In this document: positions 1-8,333 of the stretch, piece by piece | How positions within the stretch are numbered: position 1 is the stretch's first letter | Layout: each line of letters starts with the position of its first letter | DNA from: Kitasatospora aureofaciens | GTDB lineage: Bacteria; Actinomycetota; Actinomycetes; Streptomycetales; Streptomycetaceae | Length of the DNA stretch: 64,000 bases | Reading direction: 5' to 3' | Assembly (NCBI GenBank): GCA_000720845.1 | Contig: JODU01000002.1 | Location: forward strand, 62,001-126,000 | Translations under genes and position numbers: made by a program | The notes under the pieces: model-generated | Database searches by the model: none | The model's input: the letters and a program-made list of their open reading frames with translations, nothing else | Told to the model about the DNA's origin: nothing

Positions 1-2
1 TG

Positions 3-746
3 CACCACGACCACCTCGGCAACGCCTACCTCACGGCCCCCGACGGCAGGGTCCGCCTCGGCTACCTCCCCGAAGGCGACGACGACGGACTGTGGCGCAT
101 CAATGCCTACAGGGACGCCTTCGGCCCACCGGCCTGGGGCGTCTGCTTCAACGACGCCGCACCCACCGAATTCGTCACCGCCTTCACCACCGCCCTTGCC
201 GAGGCGTACCAGCAGGGCCCGGACCACTACCTCGCCCGCCCGCTCGCCGGAAGCGCCGACCGCGACCCGTTCCAAGCCGTCGACCCGCTCATCAACCGAG
301 GCTGGCAGCTCAACCGCCCGCACCGGAGCACCTTCGCCATCACCGCACCCGACGGGCTCGCCACGCTGGAATACACCACCGGCGACCTCGACCCAGCCAT
401 CGAACTGGACACTCGCGACGCGCGCTGGCACCTGTGGGCCGGCACCTCCTCAGCCCGGCCCTTCTGGTACGCCACGGCCAGCACCGACACCCCCGCTGCC
501 CTCCTGCGGGCCGTGACCGAAGCCGTGGCCGACCCCGCACCCCTGCCTCGATGGCGGGACGACACTTCCAGCTACGTCAAGGACCACGCCCGGCTCTCCC
601 CGGTCCTCCCGCCGAGTCCGCCGTCGCCCACCCCGCTCGACGTCCGGCGGGCCGCCGCGTCCCGCCGCCCGGCCGCGCTACCGGCGGCCAGCGTCCCGCG
701 CTGGAGCACCACCAGTCGGCCCGCCCTGTCCGGCTCACGCCGCTGA
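3..746 (+). CDS. DUF317 family protein, 5' truncated by window edge
   Basis: The frame is open from the first bases and ends at TGA 744-746, so the N-terminus lies outside the window. The visible 247 codons carry two DUF317-like blocks, each with an aromatic-rich core followed by an acidic helix; the first contains the sequence WRINAYRDAFGPPAWGV, the second WHLWAGTSSARPFWYA. DUF317 proteins are common on Streptomyces plasmids and integrative elements and have no established function. The C-terminal ~60 residues are Pro/Arg-rich and probably disordered. The next gene starts 28 nt downstream on the same strand, and two or three further DUF317-type genes follow, suggesting a co-transcribed element operon. 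The family call is good; the role is unknown. Confidence 0.7.
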   Translation, partial: HHDHLGNAYLTAPDGRVRLGYLPEGDDDGLWRINAYRDAFGPPAWGVCFNDAAPTEFVTAFTTALAEAYQQGPDHYLARPLAGSADRDPFQAVDPLINRGWQLNRPHRSTFAITAPDGLATLEYTTGDLDPAIELDTRDARWHLWAGTSSARPFWYATASTDTPAALLRAVTEAVADPAPLPRWRDDTSSYVKDHARLSPVLPPSPPSPTPLDVRRAAASRRPAALPAASVPRWSTTSRPALSGSRR

Positions 747-774
747 CCGCAGCCCAACCCGACCGGAGACTCTC

Positions 775-1263
775 GTGTCCCTGCAGGCCCCCGAGTTCTT
801 CACCGAGCTGTGCCTTCCTTTCCACGACCACGCCGTCGTGGGCAACACCTACTACGCCGCTCCCGTGCCGGGCGCGCCGCTGCGTTTGCGGATTGACTTC
901 ACCCGCACCATCCACGCGGACACCTACGGCGGGCTGCGTGTCGCAGTCGTCCACCCGGAACGCGGGGAGATCGACGCGGTGGCGCTCAGCTTCGTGGACC
1001 ACGGAACCTTCCACCGCCGCGACGAAGCCACCAACACCCGTCCGAACACCAAGCATTACGGCACCTTCGGCACCTACCACCGCCCCGGTCGCCCGCCGTG
1101 GGAAGGGGCCGTCACCACCGGGCTGCGCGATGCCATCGAGCAGTACACGGCCGTCTGGTTCCCCGGCGCCTGGGCCGCCTCCGCGCCCAAGCGTGCGGCC
1201 GGCCCCACGCCGCGCAGCACTCCAGCTCCGCCGACCGTCCCCGCCGGGGCCCGCACCCGCTGA
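775..1263 (+). CDS. hypothetical protein (162 aa)
   Basis: GTG start at 775, 28 nt after the preceding DUF317 gene. The first ~125 residues look like a folded beta-rich domain with many aromatic residues (for example NTYYAAPVPGAPLRLRIDF), then a Pro/Ala/Arg-rich tail. I do not recognise the family. It sits between two DUF317 genes, 47 nt upstream of the next start, so it is probably part of the same operon. The strongest evidence that it is real is its codon usage and its fit between neighbours. No catalytic motif is visible. Confidence 0.6.
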   Translation: MSLQAPEFFTELCLPFHDHAVVGNTYYAAPVPGAPLRLRIDFTRTIHADTYGGLRVAVVHPERGEIDAVALSFVDHGTFHRRDEATNTRPNTKHYGTFGTYHRPGRPPWEGAVTTGLRDAIEQYTAVWFPGAWAASAPKRAAGPTPRSTPAPPTVPAGARTR

Positions 1264-1310
1264 GCCTCGTCCCGATCCCCGCGCCACCTACTCAGCAGGA
1301 GCATCTCCTC

Positions 1311-2111
1311 GTGTTGCCCGACCCGCCACGCGACCCCTTCAACAATCTCGACCCTGCCCAGACCGTGAGAGTTCTCCCGCGTCACCTCGCCGGTCCCGGC
1401 CAGGCAGACCTGGAGACGATCTGGACCTTCCCCTTCGACGACGGATGGCACCTCCACCAGGGACTCGAAGGGATGGTGTTCGCCATCAGCCCCTGCGCCC
1501 GGCTGTGGACCCGCTTCGCTCCCAAGCCCGAGGAGCGAGGCGCAGACACGTGGACCATCGGCATGGACCGTGCCCCCTTCGGCCCGCGGGCCTGGGAGAT
1601 CACCTTCGACGCCACCACCCCCGCCGAACTCCTGCGCGACGTCCACACCGAACTGCTCGACCTGTATCTCGAAGACCGCCACAGCGACAAGAACCACCTG
1701 GTCGAGGATCCGACGGCCCCGCACGAGGTGTACACGCCGCTCCTCACCCGCGGCTGGAGCCACAGCGTCAAAACGGACGGCACACAGACCTTCCTCCCAC
1801 CGGACGGCCTCGGCGGCGTGCGCCACCAGTACGCCACCACCGGTTCCGACGGCCCGATATGGCACGCCTGGGGCGGATACCCGAGCGAACCGCACTGGCA
1901 GGCCCGGTTCTCCGCCGCCGCGCCCACCACCCTCGCCGCGGCCTTCACCGCCTCGCTGATCTCCACCGAACCGCTGCACCGGGCCGTGAAACAGATCCCG
2001 TTCCACACCCGTCGGCACCTCTACGTCGCACCCGCTGGGGCCCCGCAGCCACTCAACCGTCCGACCCCTGCGATGCCGCCCACCGGCCATACGACTGGCC
2101 GCACCCGCTGA
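1311..2111 (+). CDS. DUF317 domain protein (266 aa)
   Basis: The GTG start at 1311 is preceded by the purine-rich AGCAGGAGC about 7-12 nt upstream and was preferred over in-frame starts inside the previous gene. Two DUF317-type repeats are visible, about residues 10-135 and 136-245. Each has the pattern W.I.(F/Y)....P. followed by an alanine/glutamate helix, for example WEITFDATTPAELLRDV and WQARFSAAAPTTLAAAF. The tail is Pro/Thr-rich. Function is unknown; family members cluster on mobile elements of Streptomyces. It ends 29 nt before the start of the sortase substrate gene. Confidence 0.72.
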   Translation: MLPDPPRDPFNNLDPAQTVRVLPRHLAGPGQADLETIWTFPFDDGWHLHQGLEGMVFAISPCARLWTRFAPKPEERGADTWTIGMDRAPFGPRAWEITFDATTPAELLRDVHTELLDLYLEDRHSDKNHLVEDPTAPHEVYTPLLTRGWSHSVKTDGTQTFLPPDGLGGVRHQYATTGSDGPIWHAWGGYPSEPHWQARFSAAAPTTLAAAFTASLISTEPLHRAVKQIPFHTRRHLYVAPAGAPQPLNRPTPAMPPTGHTTGRTR

Positions 2112-2140
2112 CCCCGACCGATCAAGGAGTCTTCTTCCTC

Positions 2141-3151
2141 GTGCACGCACGTCTCGTCCGATCCGCCGCCGCCCTTGCCGTCGCCGCGGCTGGCACCCTC
2201 ACCTGGGCGCCGGCCGCGAGCGCCGAGCCCTCCGAACCGACCCCCTTGGCCTCCGCCGAGACTCCGGCCCCAGACGCGGGCAGCGTCGAGATCACCACCA
2301 AGGACACGGCCGGAGACGCCCTGCCCGGCGCCGTGTTCCTGCTGCTCGACGCCGCCGGCCAGGAGGCCGGACGCGGGGAGACCGACGCACAGGGGAAACT
2401 GGCCTTCTCCGACCTCGCGCCCGGCGTCTACCGGCTCAAGGAGACGGCCTCCGGCAGCCCGCTCCACGAGGTCGTCGCCGACCAGGACGTCATCGTCACC
2501 CCGGGCGCGACCACCCGGCTGACGATCACCGACCCCTTCAAGGCCGCCAAGGTCCTCCTGCAGGCCAAGGACGACAAGACCGGCAAGCTCCTGCCCGGCG
2601 CGACCGTGAACATCGGCACCGGCACCTCGACGCTGCTCACCCTGACCACGGGAGCCAAGGGCACGGCCTCCGGAGAGCTGCCCATGTCGAGCCGCAAGGC
2701 CCAGTTCTGGGTCAAGGAGACCAAAGCCCCTGCCGGCTACGACCGGTACAAGGCGACCAAGACGTTCACCGCGGCTCCCGGCGACCCGGTGACCGTGACC
2801 GTCACCAACGCCAAGACCACCACCCCGAAGCCCGTACCCTCGGGCAAACCCACGCACACGCCCACCGACACCCCCACCACCCCAGGCAAACCGAACGGCG
2901 GTACGGGAAGGGCCACGCCGTCCGCCTCGGACAGCGACACACCGGAACCCGACTCCTCCACCATTGCTGCCACCCCTGCCGGCGACTCCACACCGAAGAC
3001 GCCGACGGGCTCCCTCGCCCACACCGGCGCTGATGCCACACCGTGGCTGATCGGCGGAGCGGCCGTCCTCATCGCGGCCGGTGGAGGCGCCCTCGCCGTG
3101 ACACGCCGCAGTCGCACCAACAGCCACACAGAAGACTCCACCGGGAGCTGA
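2141..3151 (+). CDS. SpaA-like surface protein with LAXTG sortase signal
   Basis: GTG start at 2141, 29 nt after the previous stop, with AAGGAG about 9-14 nt upstream. The 336-residue product has a classical signal peptide (Arg-containing N-end, alanine-rich core, probable cleavage after ASA near residue 28). Two prealbumin-like SpaA folds follow (about 46-130 and 132-225), with the usual GA.F.L/GATV and LKET/VKETKAP strands. Next comes a long Thr/Pro/Ser-rich wall-spanning stalk, the pentapeptide LAHTG (residues 292-296), a hydrophobic helix and an RRSR tail. LAXTG is the class E sortase signal of Streptomyces. It therefore should be exported and covalently anchored to peptidoglycan by a host sortase, none being encoded nearby. 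Placement on a transferable element suggests a role at the cell surface, perhaps in adhesion or mating; that is inference. Confidence 0.85.
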   Translation: MHARLVRSAAALAVAAAGTLTWAPAASAEPSEPTPLASAETPAPDAGSVEITTKDTAGDALPGAVFLLLDAAGQEAGRGETDAQGKLAFSDLAPGVYRLKETASGSPLHEVVADQDVIVTPGATTRLTITDPFKAAKVLLQAKDDKTGKLLPGATVNIGTGTSTLLTLTTGAKGTASGELPMSSRKAQFWVKETKAPAGYDRYKATKTFTAAPGDPVTVTVTNAKTTTPKPVPSGKPTHTPTDTPTTPGKPNGGTGRATPSASDSDTPEPDSSTIAATPAGDSTPKTPTGSLAHTGADATPWLIGGAAVLIAAGGGALAVTRRSRTNSHTEDSTGS

Positions 3152-3177
3152 CTGCACCCACCCTTCTTCACTGCACG

Positions 3178-3244
3178 GGCCCCCGCAGCCCAGATGGACA
3201 CCCTGTTGGCGACCGCCAACAGCGTCCTCCCGGGTGCGGGGGCC
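3178..3244 (+). terminator. nested stem-loop, probable terminator
   Basis: An outer 10-bp perfect stem (GGCCCCCGCA at 3178-3187 with TGCGGGGGCC at 3235-3244) encloses an inner 9-bp stem (CTGTTGGCG at 3203-3211 with CGCCAACAG at 3214-3222). It starts 27 nt after the stop of the surface-protein gene. There is no clear T-run, which is common for Streptomyces terminators. Confidence 0.6.
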
Positions 3245-3353
3245 TCCGTGCGTGCTTAGGCCGCGGTGCTGGCGATCAGCTCGTGGACTTCGGCCGGGCG
3301 TGGAGGAGCCGCTAGACGGCCCCGGCTGAAAATCGCCCTTTACAATCGAACAT

Positions 3354-3698
3354 GTGAGCGATAATCCGTCCCGTCTGGAACTGCTGCAGTTCACGCGCCG
3401 TGTGGTCGAGCAACAGGCGCGGGCGAGCCTTCGGCAGCTTGACCGGTGGATCGCAGACGAGGAGCGTCGGCAGGCCGAGCACCGGCGGGCCGAGGAGCGG
3501 CGGCCACCGCCCCCGGAGTGGCTGATAGAGCGGGGCCTGGACCGGACCAGCCTGGTGGCGGTGCACACAGGGGACTGCTGGGACCCGGGTAAGCACCTGA
3601 TGCCAGCGACGCGGGAGCAGGCACGCGACGCGATACGTCAGCAGGTTCCGGCGTGCTCGAAGTGTCGGCCGGACACGCGGCTGGGCCTGCTGGAGTAG
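3354..3698 (+). CDS. DUF6233 family protein (114 aa)
   Basis: GTG start at 3354. The sequence has the pattern of DUF6233: an N-terminal helix (LELLQFTRRVVEQQARASL), a charged stretch of DEERRQAEHRRAEERR, the PPPPEWLIERGLD segment, then VAVHTGDCWDPGKHLMPATR and a final CSKC. Three cysteines could bind metal but this is not established. DUF6233 genes occur in many copies in Streptomyces, often on accessory elements, and have no known function. It stands alone after a terminator and 42 nt ahead of the DNA ligase gene. Confidence 0.72.
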   Translation: MSDNPSRLELLQFTRRVVEQQARASLRQLDRWIADEERRQAEHRRAEERRPPPPEWLIERGLDRTSLVAVHTGDCWDPGKHLMPATREQARDAIRQQVPACSKCRPDTRLGLLE

Positions 3699-3740
3699 TC
3701 CGGCGCGCGGGCGGCCCGGGCGGCGTTCGAGGGTGGCGGG

Positions 3741-4613
3741 GTGGAGTTCCCTGTCGACGTCGCCCTGGCCGAGCTGGTGCCGCAACTGCCGACCGGGCCG
3801 CGCTGGTGGTATGAAGTGAAGCTCGACGGTCACCGGGCAGTTTTGTGGCGGCTGGCTGAGACGGTTCGACTTCAAGCGCGGTCGGGTCGGGACGTGACGA
3901 CGCCCTGGATAGATCTTGCCGTGGCGGGGATGGCCCTGCCGCCTGGTGTCGTCTTGGACGGCGAGGCCGTCGTCGTGGTTGACGGGCGGGTGTCGTTCGA
4001 GGCCGCTCAGGCTCGGGCGGCTTCCTCGCCTGCACGGTCGCGGGAGCTGGCGGCGCGGCACCCTGCGCTGCTCATCGTGTGGGACGTCTTGTCGTTACCC
4101 ACCGGGGACGTGAGGGGGCGTCCGTATGAGGAGCGGCGCGCCTTGATGCTGGACATGGTGGCCGGGCTGCCGGAGGGGTCGCCAATTCAGGCAGTGTCGG
4201 CGACGGAAGACGTGGAGGTCGCCCGGGTCTGGTACGAGACGCTGACCGGCTCCGGTGTGGAGGGGGTGGTGGCGAAATCGGGGCGGTCGCCGTACCGGGC
4301 GGGTCGGTCGTCGTCGTGGAAGAAGATCAGACACGCGGAGACGATCGACGCGGAGGTGGTGGGGTTCACGGGGGCGGCGGGTCGGCCGCGGGCGCTGGCG
4401 GTGCGGTTGCCTGACGGCCGTGTTGCATTGTCTCAGCGGCTCGGGGCGCAGCTGGCCGCGCAGGTCGCGGCGGCGCTGGTGGCCGTTGCCCCGGCCGGGC
4501 GAGGTCGGGCGGCTGGGGGCGAGTCGTTCACGGCGGCGGAGTCCGGACTGCTCGTCGAGGTGCTGGCGGGGACGACGAGGCATGCCGTGGTCACCGTGAC
4601 GCGCGTGCGGTGA
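3741..4613 (+). CDS. ATP-dependent DNA ligase, LigC/LigD-like (290 aa)
   Basis: It seals DNA nicks using ATP. The nucleotidyltransferase signature YEVKLDGHRAVLWR starts near residue 24 and contains the adenylated lysine (K27) in KLDG.R (motif I). Motif III-like VLDGEAVVV, motif IV EGVVAKSG and motif V SSWKKIR follow in order, then a short OB-fold-like region with VVGFTGA. The length matches the small bacterial ATP ligases of the LigC type, without the Ku-associated nuclease or polymerase domains of LigD. GTG start at 3741. No Ku gene is visible, so a role in end joining cannot be claimed; on an element it could repair nicks left by transfer or integration (inference). Confidence 0.85.
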   Translation: MEFPVDVALAELVPQLPTGPRWWYEVKLDGHRAVLWRLAETVRLQARSGRDVTTPWIDLAVAGMALPPGVVLDGEAVVVVDGRVSFEAAQARAASSPARSRELAARHPALLIVWDVLSLPTGDVRGRPYEERRALMLDMVAGLPEGSPIQAVSATEDVEVARVWYETLTGSGVEGVVAKSGRSPYRAGRSSSWKKIRHAETIDAEVVGFTGAAGRPRALAVRLPDGRVALSQRLGAQLAAQVAAALVAVAPAGRGRAAGGESFTAAESGLLVEVLAGTTRHAVVTVTRVR

Positions 4614-4775
4614 GCTGCCGCGGACGAATCGGGAGGAATAGCCAGACTTCGGCTCGGCGAAGGACTGCGGGTCCCAGCGCACGACCTGCTCGCTTCGGCG
4701 TGGGTGTGGGCACGCCGTCCCTGAGCTGGGGCTCCGTTATCCACGAACGCGCGGACACCTCGTTACGCTGCGGCC

Positions 4776-5552
4776 GTGACCGAGCCCTCCCCGCTGCCAG
4801 GCGACCCCTCCGAGCTGCACCTGCGCATCTCCTACGACGACGGACTCTGGGACACGCCCCAGGCGGACACGCTGGAGTGCTGGAACGTGGCCGTCCTGCA
4901 CCGCCGGCGCGCTCATGGTGAACATCGCGAGCCGGTCAGCTCCAGCGGGTGTGCGGCTGCTGATTGCTCCTCGTGCTCGGTCGAGGACGTAGCCGTCGGC
5001 TCCATGACGTTCTACCGGGTTCACCTCGACCGGGGCCGCAACGCCTACTGGGCCATGGAGGAGGAGTCGGAGGAACTGTACGAGACCGCGCAGGTCCTCC
5101 TTGATCCCGAGACGGGTTCCTTCACCGACGAAGTCAGCGAGCGGCTGGAGTACGTCGGCTCTGCGCTGCTCGTCATGAATCGCGTGACGCTGGATCCGCC
5201 ATGGCGCGGGCACGGCCTGGCGGCCGTGCTTGCCTGCGAGGTGATCACCCGGCTCAGGGCCGGCTGCCGGGCCGTCGCCTGTTCGCCCGGCATCACCGAT
5301 CTCAGCAGCCGTCGGCTGACGGCCAGAGCCGAGTGGGACCGCGTGAACGCCAAAATTGCCCAGGGGTGGGAGAGCCTGGGTTTCCGTCCCTACCGAGACA
5401 ATGTCTTTCTTCTGTCTCCCGCCTCGCAGGACCTTGAGGAGCAGCGCGGTGCCCTTCGCCAGCATCTTGCCGACCTTGGGGGGCTCTGGCGGACCGATGC
5501 TGCGAGATCCGTCTCGCTAGCGGGTGAGGCAGGCTCGCCAGAGAGCCTGTGA
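4776..5552 (+). CDS. GNAT-like acetyltransferase fold protein (258 aa)
   Basis: GTG start at 4776, followed by a hydrophilic N-terminal half containing a cysteine-rich insert (CAAADCSSCS). The C-terminal half resembles a GNAT acetyltransferase: a core strand ALLVMNRVTLDPPWRGHGL, where R/Q.G.G-like RGHGLA would bind the acetyl-CoA pyrophosphate, then an alpha-helix, and the usual GWESLGFRPYRDNVFLL end where GFRPY marks the last strands. The substrate is unknown. It is 162 nt from the ligase gene and is followed by the palindromic site at 5629-5669. The family call is moderate because the N-terminal half is unfamiliar. Confidence 0.5.
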   Translation: MTEPSPLPGDPSELHLRISYDDGLWDTPQADTLECWNVAVLHRRRAHGEHREPVSSSGCAAADCSSCSVEDVAVGSMTFYRVHLDRGRNAYWAMEEESEELYETAQVLLDPETGSFTDEVSERLEYVGSALLVMNRVTLDPPWRGHGLAAVLACEVITRLRAGCRAVACSPGITDLSSRRLTARAEWDRVNAKIAQGWESLGFRPYRDNVFLLSPASQDLEEQRGALRQHLADLGGLWRTDAARSVSLAGEAGSPESL

Positions 5553-5628
5553 AGCCCAGAGGGGGCGGTGTCCCTCCTCGGGCTGGTGACGCTTGGGGGA
5601 ACCAGTAACAAAGTCATCGTGGGATACC

Positions 5629-5669
5629 TGTCCCGAGTCGGGACACGCCGCGTGTCCCGACTCGGGACA
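5629..5669. promoter_or_regulatory. paired palindromic operator-like site
   Basis: Two 17-bp near-palindromes, TGTCCCGAGTCGGGACA (5629-5645) and TGTCCCGACTCGGGACA (5653-5669), are separated by 7 bp (CGCCGCG). Each is symmetric about its central base and the two are also exact reverse complements, so the whole 41 bp is one perfect inverted repeat. The start-to-start spacing is 24 bp, slightly over two helical turns. It lies 217 bp upstream of the next start on the plus strand. This is the arrangement expected for cooperative binding of a dimeric repressor; the protein is unknown. Confidence 0.55.
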
Positions 5670-5885
5670 AGGTCGCCGGCGGGCTGTACGGCGTAGTCCC
5701 CGGCGCGGGAGTGTGCCGGGGCAGCTGGTGTTACGGCCACGGAATCGGAGATCCCATAGCTGTCGACGGACGGCAGTTCGCCGGGGGCAGACAGGAATGA
5801 TCCGGGAAAGACTGGCCAACGGGCGCGAGGGCATGTCAACGTAGACGACCTTGCAAGAAACCCCAGGTCAGAGAGGTGATTGCTC

Positions 5886-6239
5886 GTGACCGTAGCCCCT
5901 GCGGGCCCCGGTTTCTCCACCACCGTCGAAGCCCTGCGGCCGCGGGAGTGGCAGCTCGGCCCCGGTCAGCCGACTCTGGTCATGGACCAGTTCTCCGCCG
6001 AGGACTTCCACCTGATCGTCGATGACCGCGCGGACGTGCACGTCAGCTCCAAGGACGGCCGGTTCTACCTCGGCTGGTTCCCTCACGGCCGACCCGGCAC
6101 GGACGATGAGGGGTGGAAGATCGCTGTCACCGGCACCGCCCAGGTCCGCGGCTACCACCTGTCGTTCGACACCGAGACACCGGCCGACATCGTCGCCGCC
6201 ACCGTGGCGAGGGTGCTGGAGACCTCACGCCGCCTCTGA
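5886..6239 (+). CDS. short DUF317-like protein (117 aa)
   Basis: GTG at 5886 was chosen over the earlier TTG at 5880 because AGAGGTG (5872-5878) is placed 7 nt before it. The product is a single DUF317-type unit: DFHLIVDDRADVHVSSKDG, then the FYLGWFPHG strand and WKIAVTGTAQVRGYHLSF, closing with an acidic/alanine helix (PADIVAATVARVLE). It lies downstream of the paired palindrome at 5629-5669, which may control it and the following genes. Function unknown. Confidence 0.65.
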   Translation: MTVAPAGPGFSTTVEALRPREWQLGPGQPTLVMDQFSAEDFHLIVDDRADVHVSSKDGRFYLGWFPHGRPGTDDEGWKIAVTGTAQVRGYHLSFDTETPADIVAATVARVLETSRRL

Positions 6240-6346
6240 CAGCGCGGCCACCGATACAAAGCGCCCGCCCTATGAGCGCTGGCGATGCCGTAGGCCGGCC
6301 CGGCTTCACTGCCCCCCCGTTTCCCTCGCCCCCCAGGAGGCTGCCC

Positions 6347-6637
6347 GTGACGTCCCCGGAGATGACCGTCGGCGATCTCATCGACCTGTTGTCCGGATGC
6401 GACCGGAGCGCTCCGGTCCGCCAGGCCATGAACCCGTTCTTCCCGATGGCGCACCGACTGGCGCAGGTCCTGCAGTCGGTCGACGAGACCGGCCAGGCCG
6501 TCGTCTACCTCGCCGAAGGAGCCGAGCCGGACGCACAGCTTGGCCACCTTCCGCCGGAGGTTGCCATCGCCCTGACCTGGCAGGGCCCCGTCCAGGCACC
6601 GCCGCGCCGTCCCCGCCGTCGTGCCGGCGGCAACTAG
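6347..6637 (+). CDS. hypothetical protein (96 aa)
   Basis: GTG start at 6347 with an excellent ribosome binding site (CAGGAGG at 6334-6340). The short helical protein begins TSPEMTVGDLIDLLSG and ends in an Arg/Pro-rich tail (PPRRPRRRAGG). The central part (AMNPFFPMAHRLAQVLQSV) is predicted amphipathic. I do not recognise the family. It is placed between two DUF317 genes and is 15 nt upstream of the next one, so is probably co-transcribed with them. Confidence 0.6.
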   Translation: MTSPEMTVGDLIDLLSGCDRSAPVRQAMNPFFPMAHRLAQVLQSVDETGQAVVYLAEGAEPDAQLGHLPPEVAIALTWQGPVQAPPRRPRRRAGGN

Positions 6638-6652
6638 ACCCACACCGAGCCC

Positions 6653-7474
6653 TTGGAGGCGCCCCTGTACCCCGACCTTCCGCCCGACCCGTCCGCCCCG
6701 CGCGGCGGCCAGCCCGCTTTCTGGGTCGGCCCCCGGCACTTGGCCGGTGACGATGGACGCCTCTACGACGTCGTCGCCGAGGCGCTCGCCGGCCTGGGCT
6801 GGACGAGCCTGACGATCGTCCGCGGACGGCAGGAGCCGGACGAGGAACCGGAGGACCGTCAGGTCCTGCGCAGCACCGTCCTGCACATCAGCCCCGACGC
6901 CTTGCGCTGGGCCCAGTGGGGCCTGGCGGACGAACCGTTCCACCTGGGTGGGCTGCCGATCGCCTGGCAGATCTCCGCCCGAGCCGAGGCGAGCAGCCCG
7001 CTCGCGCAGTGGTCGGCCTACTTCACCCGTGACGTCCCCGGCGAGGCGGTGGTCGACTTCCTCGTCGCGCTCGACGCAAGCGACCAGCCTGCCTCGCCGC
7101 TCGCCGGACCCGATCTGGTCCTTGACGCTGTCGCCGCCCACGGCTGGTTCCGCGACATCGACCAACCCCGGGCGGCGGCGACGGACCCGACGTTCACCTC
7201 GCACATCAGCCTCGGCGAGGTACCACCCCTCATCCAGGACGCCGACCCGCGGGCCCTGTCCGCCGAGGACGACGAGACGGGACCGGCCGGATGGCAGGCG
7301 TGGGCCGAGCCCGTGCTCGGCGCCCCGCTTCTGTGGGTGGCCTCGTTCGCCGCCAGCGTCCCGCACGATCTCGTCGCCGCCTTCGCCGCCTCCCTCAGCT
7401 CGACCGCACCGGTCCTGCGGCGGGTCCTGCCCGAGGCAACCCAGGAGCGCCTCCTGCGCGCGCCGGCCATCTAA
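6653..7474 (+). CDS. DUF317 domain protein (273 aa)
   Basis: Two DUF317-like units are visible (about residues 20-140 and 150-265), each with a WSAYFTRDVPGEAVVDFLVAL-type strand-helix pair; the second reads LLWVASFAASVPHDLVAAF. The start is uncertain: TTG at 6653 overlaps the only purine-rich site (TTGGAGGC), which would equally serve a CTG start at 6665. It is the last gene of the left-hand plus-strand operon, since a strong terminator follows 29 nt after the stop. Confidence 0.68.
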   Translation: MEAPLYPDLPPDPSAPRGGQPAFWVGPRHLAGDDGRLYDVVAEALAGLGWTSLTIVRGRQEPDEEPEDRQVLRSTVLHISPDALRWAQWGLADEPFHLGGLPIAWQISARAEASSPLAQWSAYFTRDVPGEAVVDFLVALDASDQPASPLAGPDLVLDAVAAHGWFRDIDQPRAAATDPTFTSHISLGEVPPLIQDADPRALSAEDDETGPAGWQAWAEPVLGAPLLWVASFAASVPHDLVAAFAASLSSTAPVLRRVLPEATQERLLRAPAI

Positions 7475-7502
7475 CGTCCCGCGCGCCACTCTCGACGATC
7501 GC

Positions 7503-7547
7503 AGTCCGGCATCCTCCCAGTTGGGGGTGCCGGACTTTCTTATTTAC
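7503..7547 (+). terminator. rho-independent terminator
   Basis: The stem AGTCCGGCA (7503-7511) pairs with TGCCGGACT (7528-7536), continued inward by TCCTCCC against TTGGGGG-type pairing, and is followed by TTTCTTATTT. It ends the plus-strand DUF317 operon and faces the convergent lipoprotein gene. Confidence 0.8.
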
Positions 7548-7643
7548 CGGGTGAAGTAACAGGTCGGGTCGTCCATGCACAGCCCATAACGCTAGCTGCC
7601 CCCGACGAGCGGTGGTCGGAGGCAGCAGCGTGACGCGCGCAGG

Positions 7644-8333
7644 TCAGCTCGTTGCCGTGGCCTTGGCAAGGGCCTTGTCGAGGTGGCGGTCGACGAGGGC
7701 CGGGGAGCCGGAGACGACCAGCAGCAGGTTGCCGTCGCGGATCGCGGTCTGCTTGACCACGGTGCTCCGTCCCCCGGCGATGAAGGTCAGGAGCAGGCTC
7801 CACCGCTCATCACCGCCGACGGTGGGTGCGGGCAGCTTCTGCGAAGACACGTCGACAGGGGTCCCACCGGAGACGACCTGATAGGCCGGGCAGCCGGCCA
7901 TAGCGTCGAAGATCCGGCCGACGCCGTCGGAGAGCTTCTTCGTGCTGTCGCTGTACAGCTCCTCGGAGATTTCCGAGGAGCTGCCGCCGTAGGTGAAGTC
8001 CACCTCCGCCTTGTGCGGGAAGGCGAGCGTGCCGCCAGTCGCCGCGTCGCCGCCCAGCTCGCTCAGTGCCGGGCAGCCGGTGACGGTGACGTCGTCGTGC
8101 TGGGCCGGACGCTCCGGCTTGGGAAGGTAGCCGCTGCCGAGGTCGCGCGGGTCGAGCAGGCGGGACTCGAGCGTGGCCGAGGAGAGCGCGGCCGGCTCCT
8201 GGGCGGCCTCTGTCGGCTTTCCCGTACGGGAGGAGGGCTGGTGCTTGGGCCCGGTGGTGTCGGGCGAGCAGGCGGGCAGGGCGAGGAGGGCGGCGGTGAT
8301 GCCGAGTGCGGTGGTGGCGACGCGAACGCGCAT
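7644..8333 (-). CDS. lipoprotein with PknH-like sensor domain (229 aa)
   Basis: ATG start at 8333. The N-terminus has a lipoprotein signal peptide ending in the lipobox LPAC (cysteine at residue 22), so the mature protein should be lipid-anchored outside the membrane. After a Ser/Pro-rich linker the rest resembles the extracellular PknH/sensor-domain family of actinobacteria. It has a conserved pair of cysteines (CPALSELGG and AGCPAY) and a periodic beta-sheet with the closing sequence LVDRHLDKALAKA. Family members are often encoded on mobile elements. The ligand is unknown. It is the last gene of the minus-strand run that starts near 16 kb. Confidence 0.65.
   Translation of the reverse strand: MRVRVATTALGITAALLALPACSPDTTGPKHQPSSRTGKPTEAAQEPAALSSATLESRLLDPRDLGSGYLPKPERPAQHDDVTVTGCPALSELGGDAATGGTLAFPHKAEVDFTYGGSSSEISEELYSDSTKKLSDGVGRIFDAMAGCPAYQVVSGGTPVDVSSQKLPAPTVGGDERWSLLLTFIAGGRSTVVKQTAIRDGNLLLVVSGSPALVDRHLDKALAKATATS

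Noticed and set aside
92..3151. One continuous 1019-codon plus-strand frame across the first 3 kb
   Set aside because: It is low-stop GC-rich sequence; only 2141-3151 has protein-like composition, while 1-2111 contains DUF317 genes in another frame.
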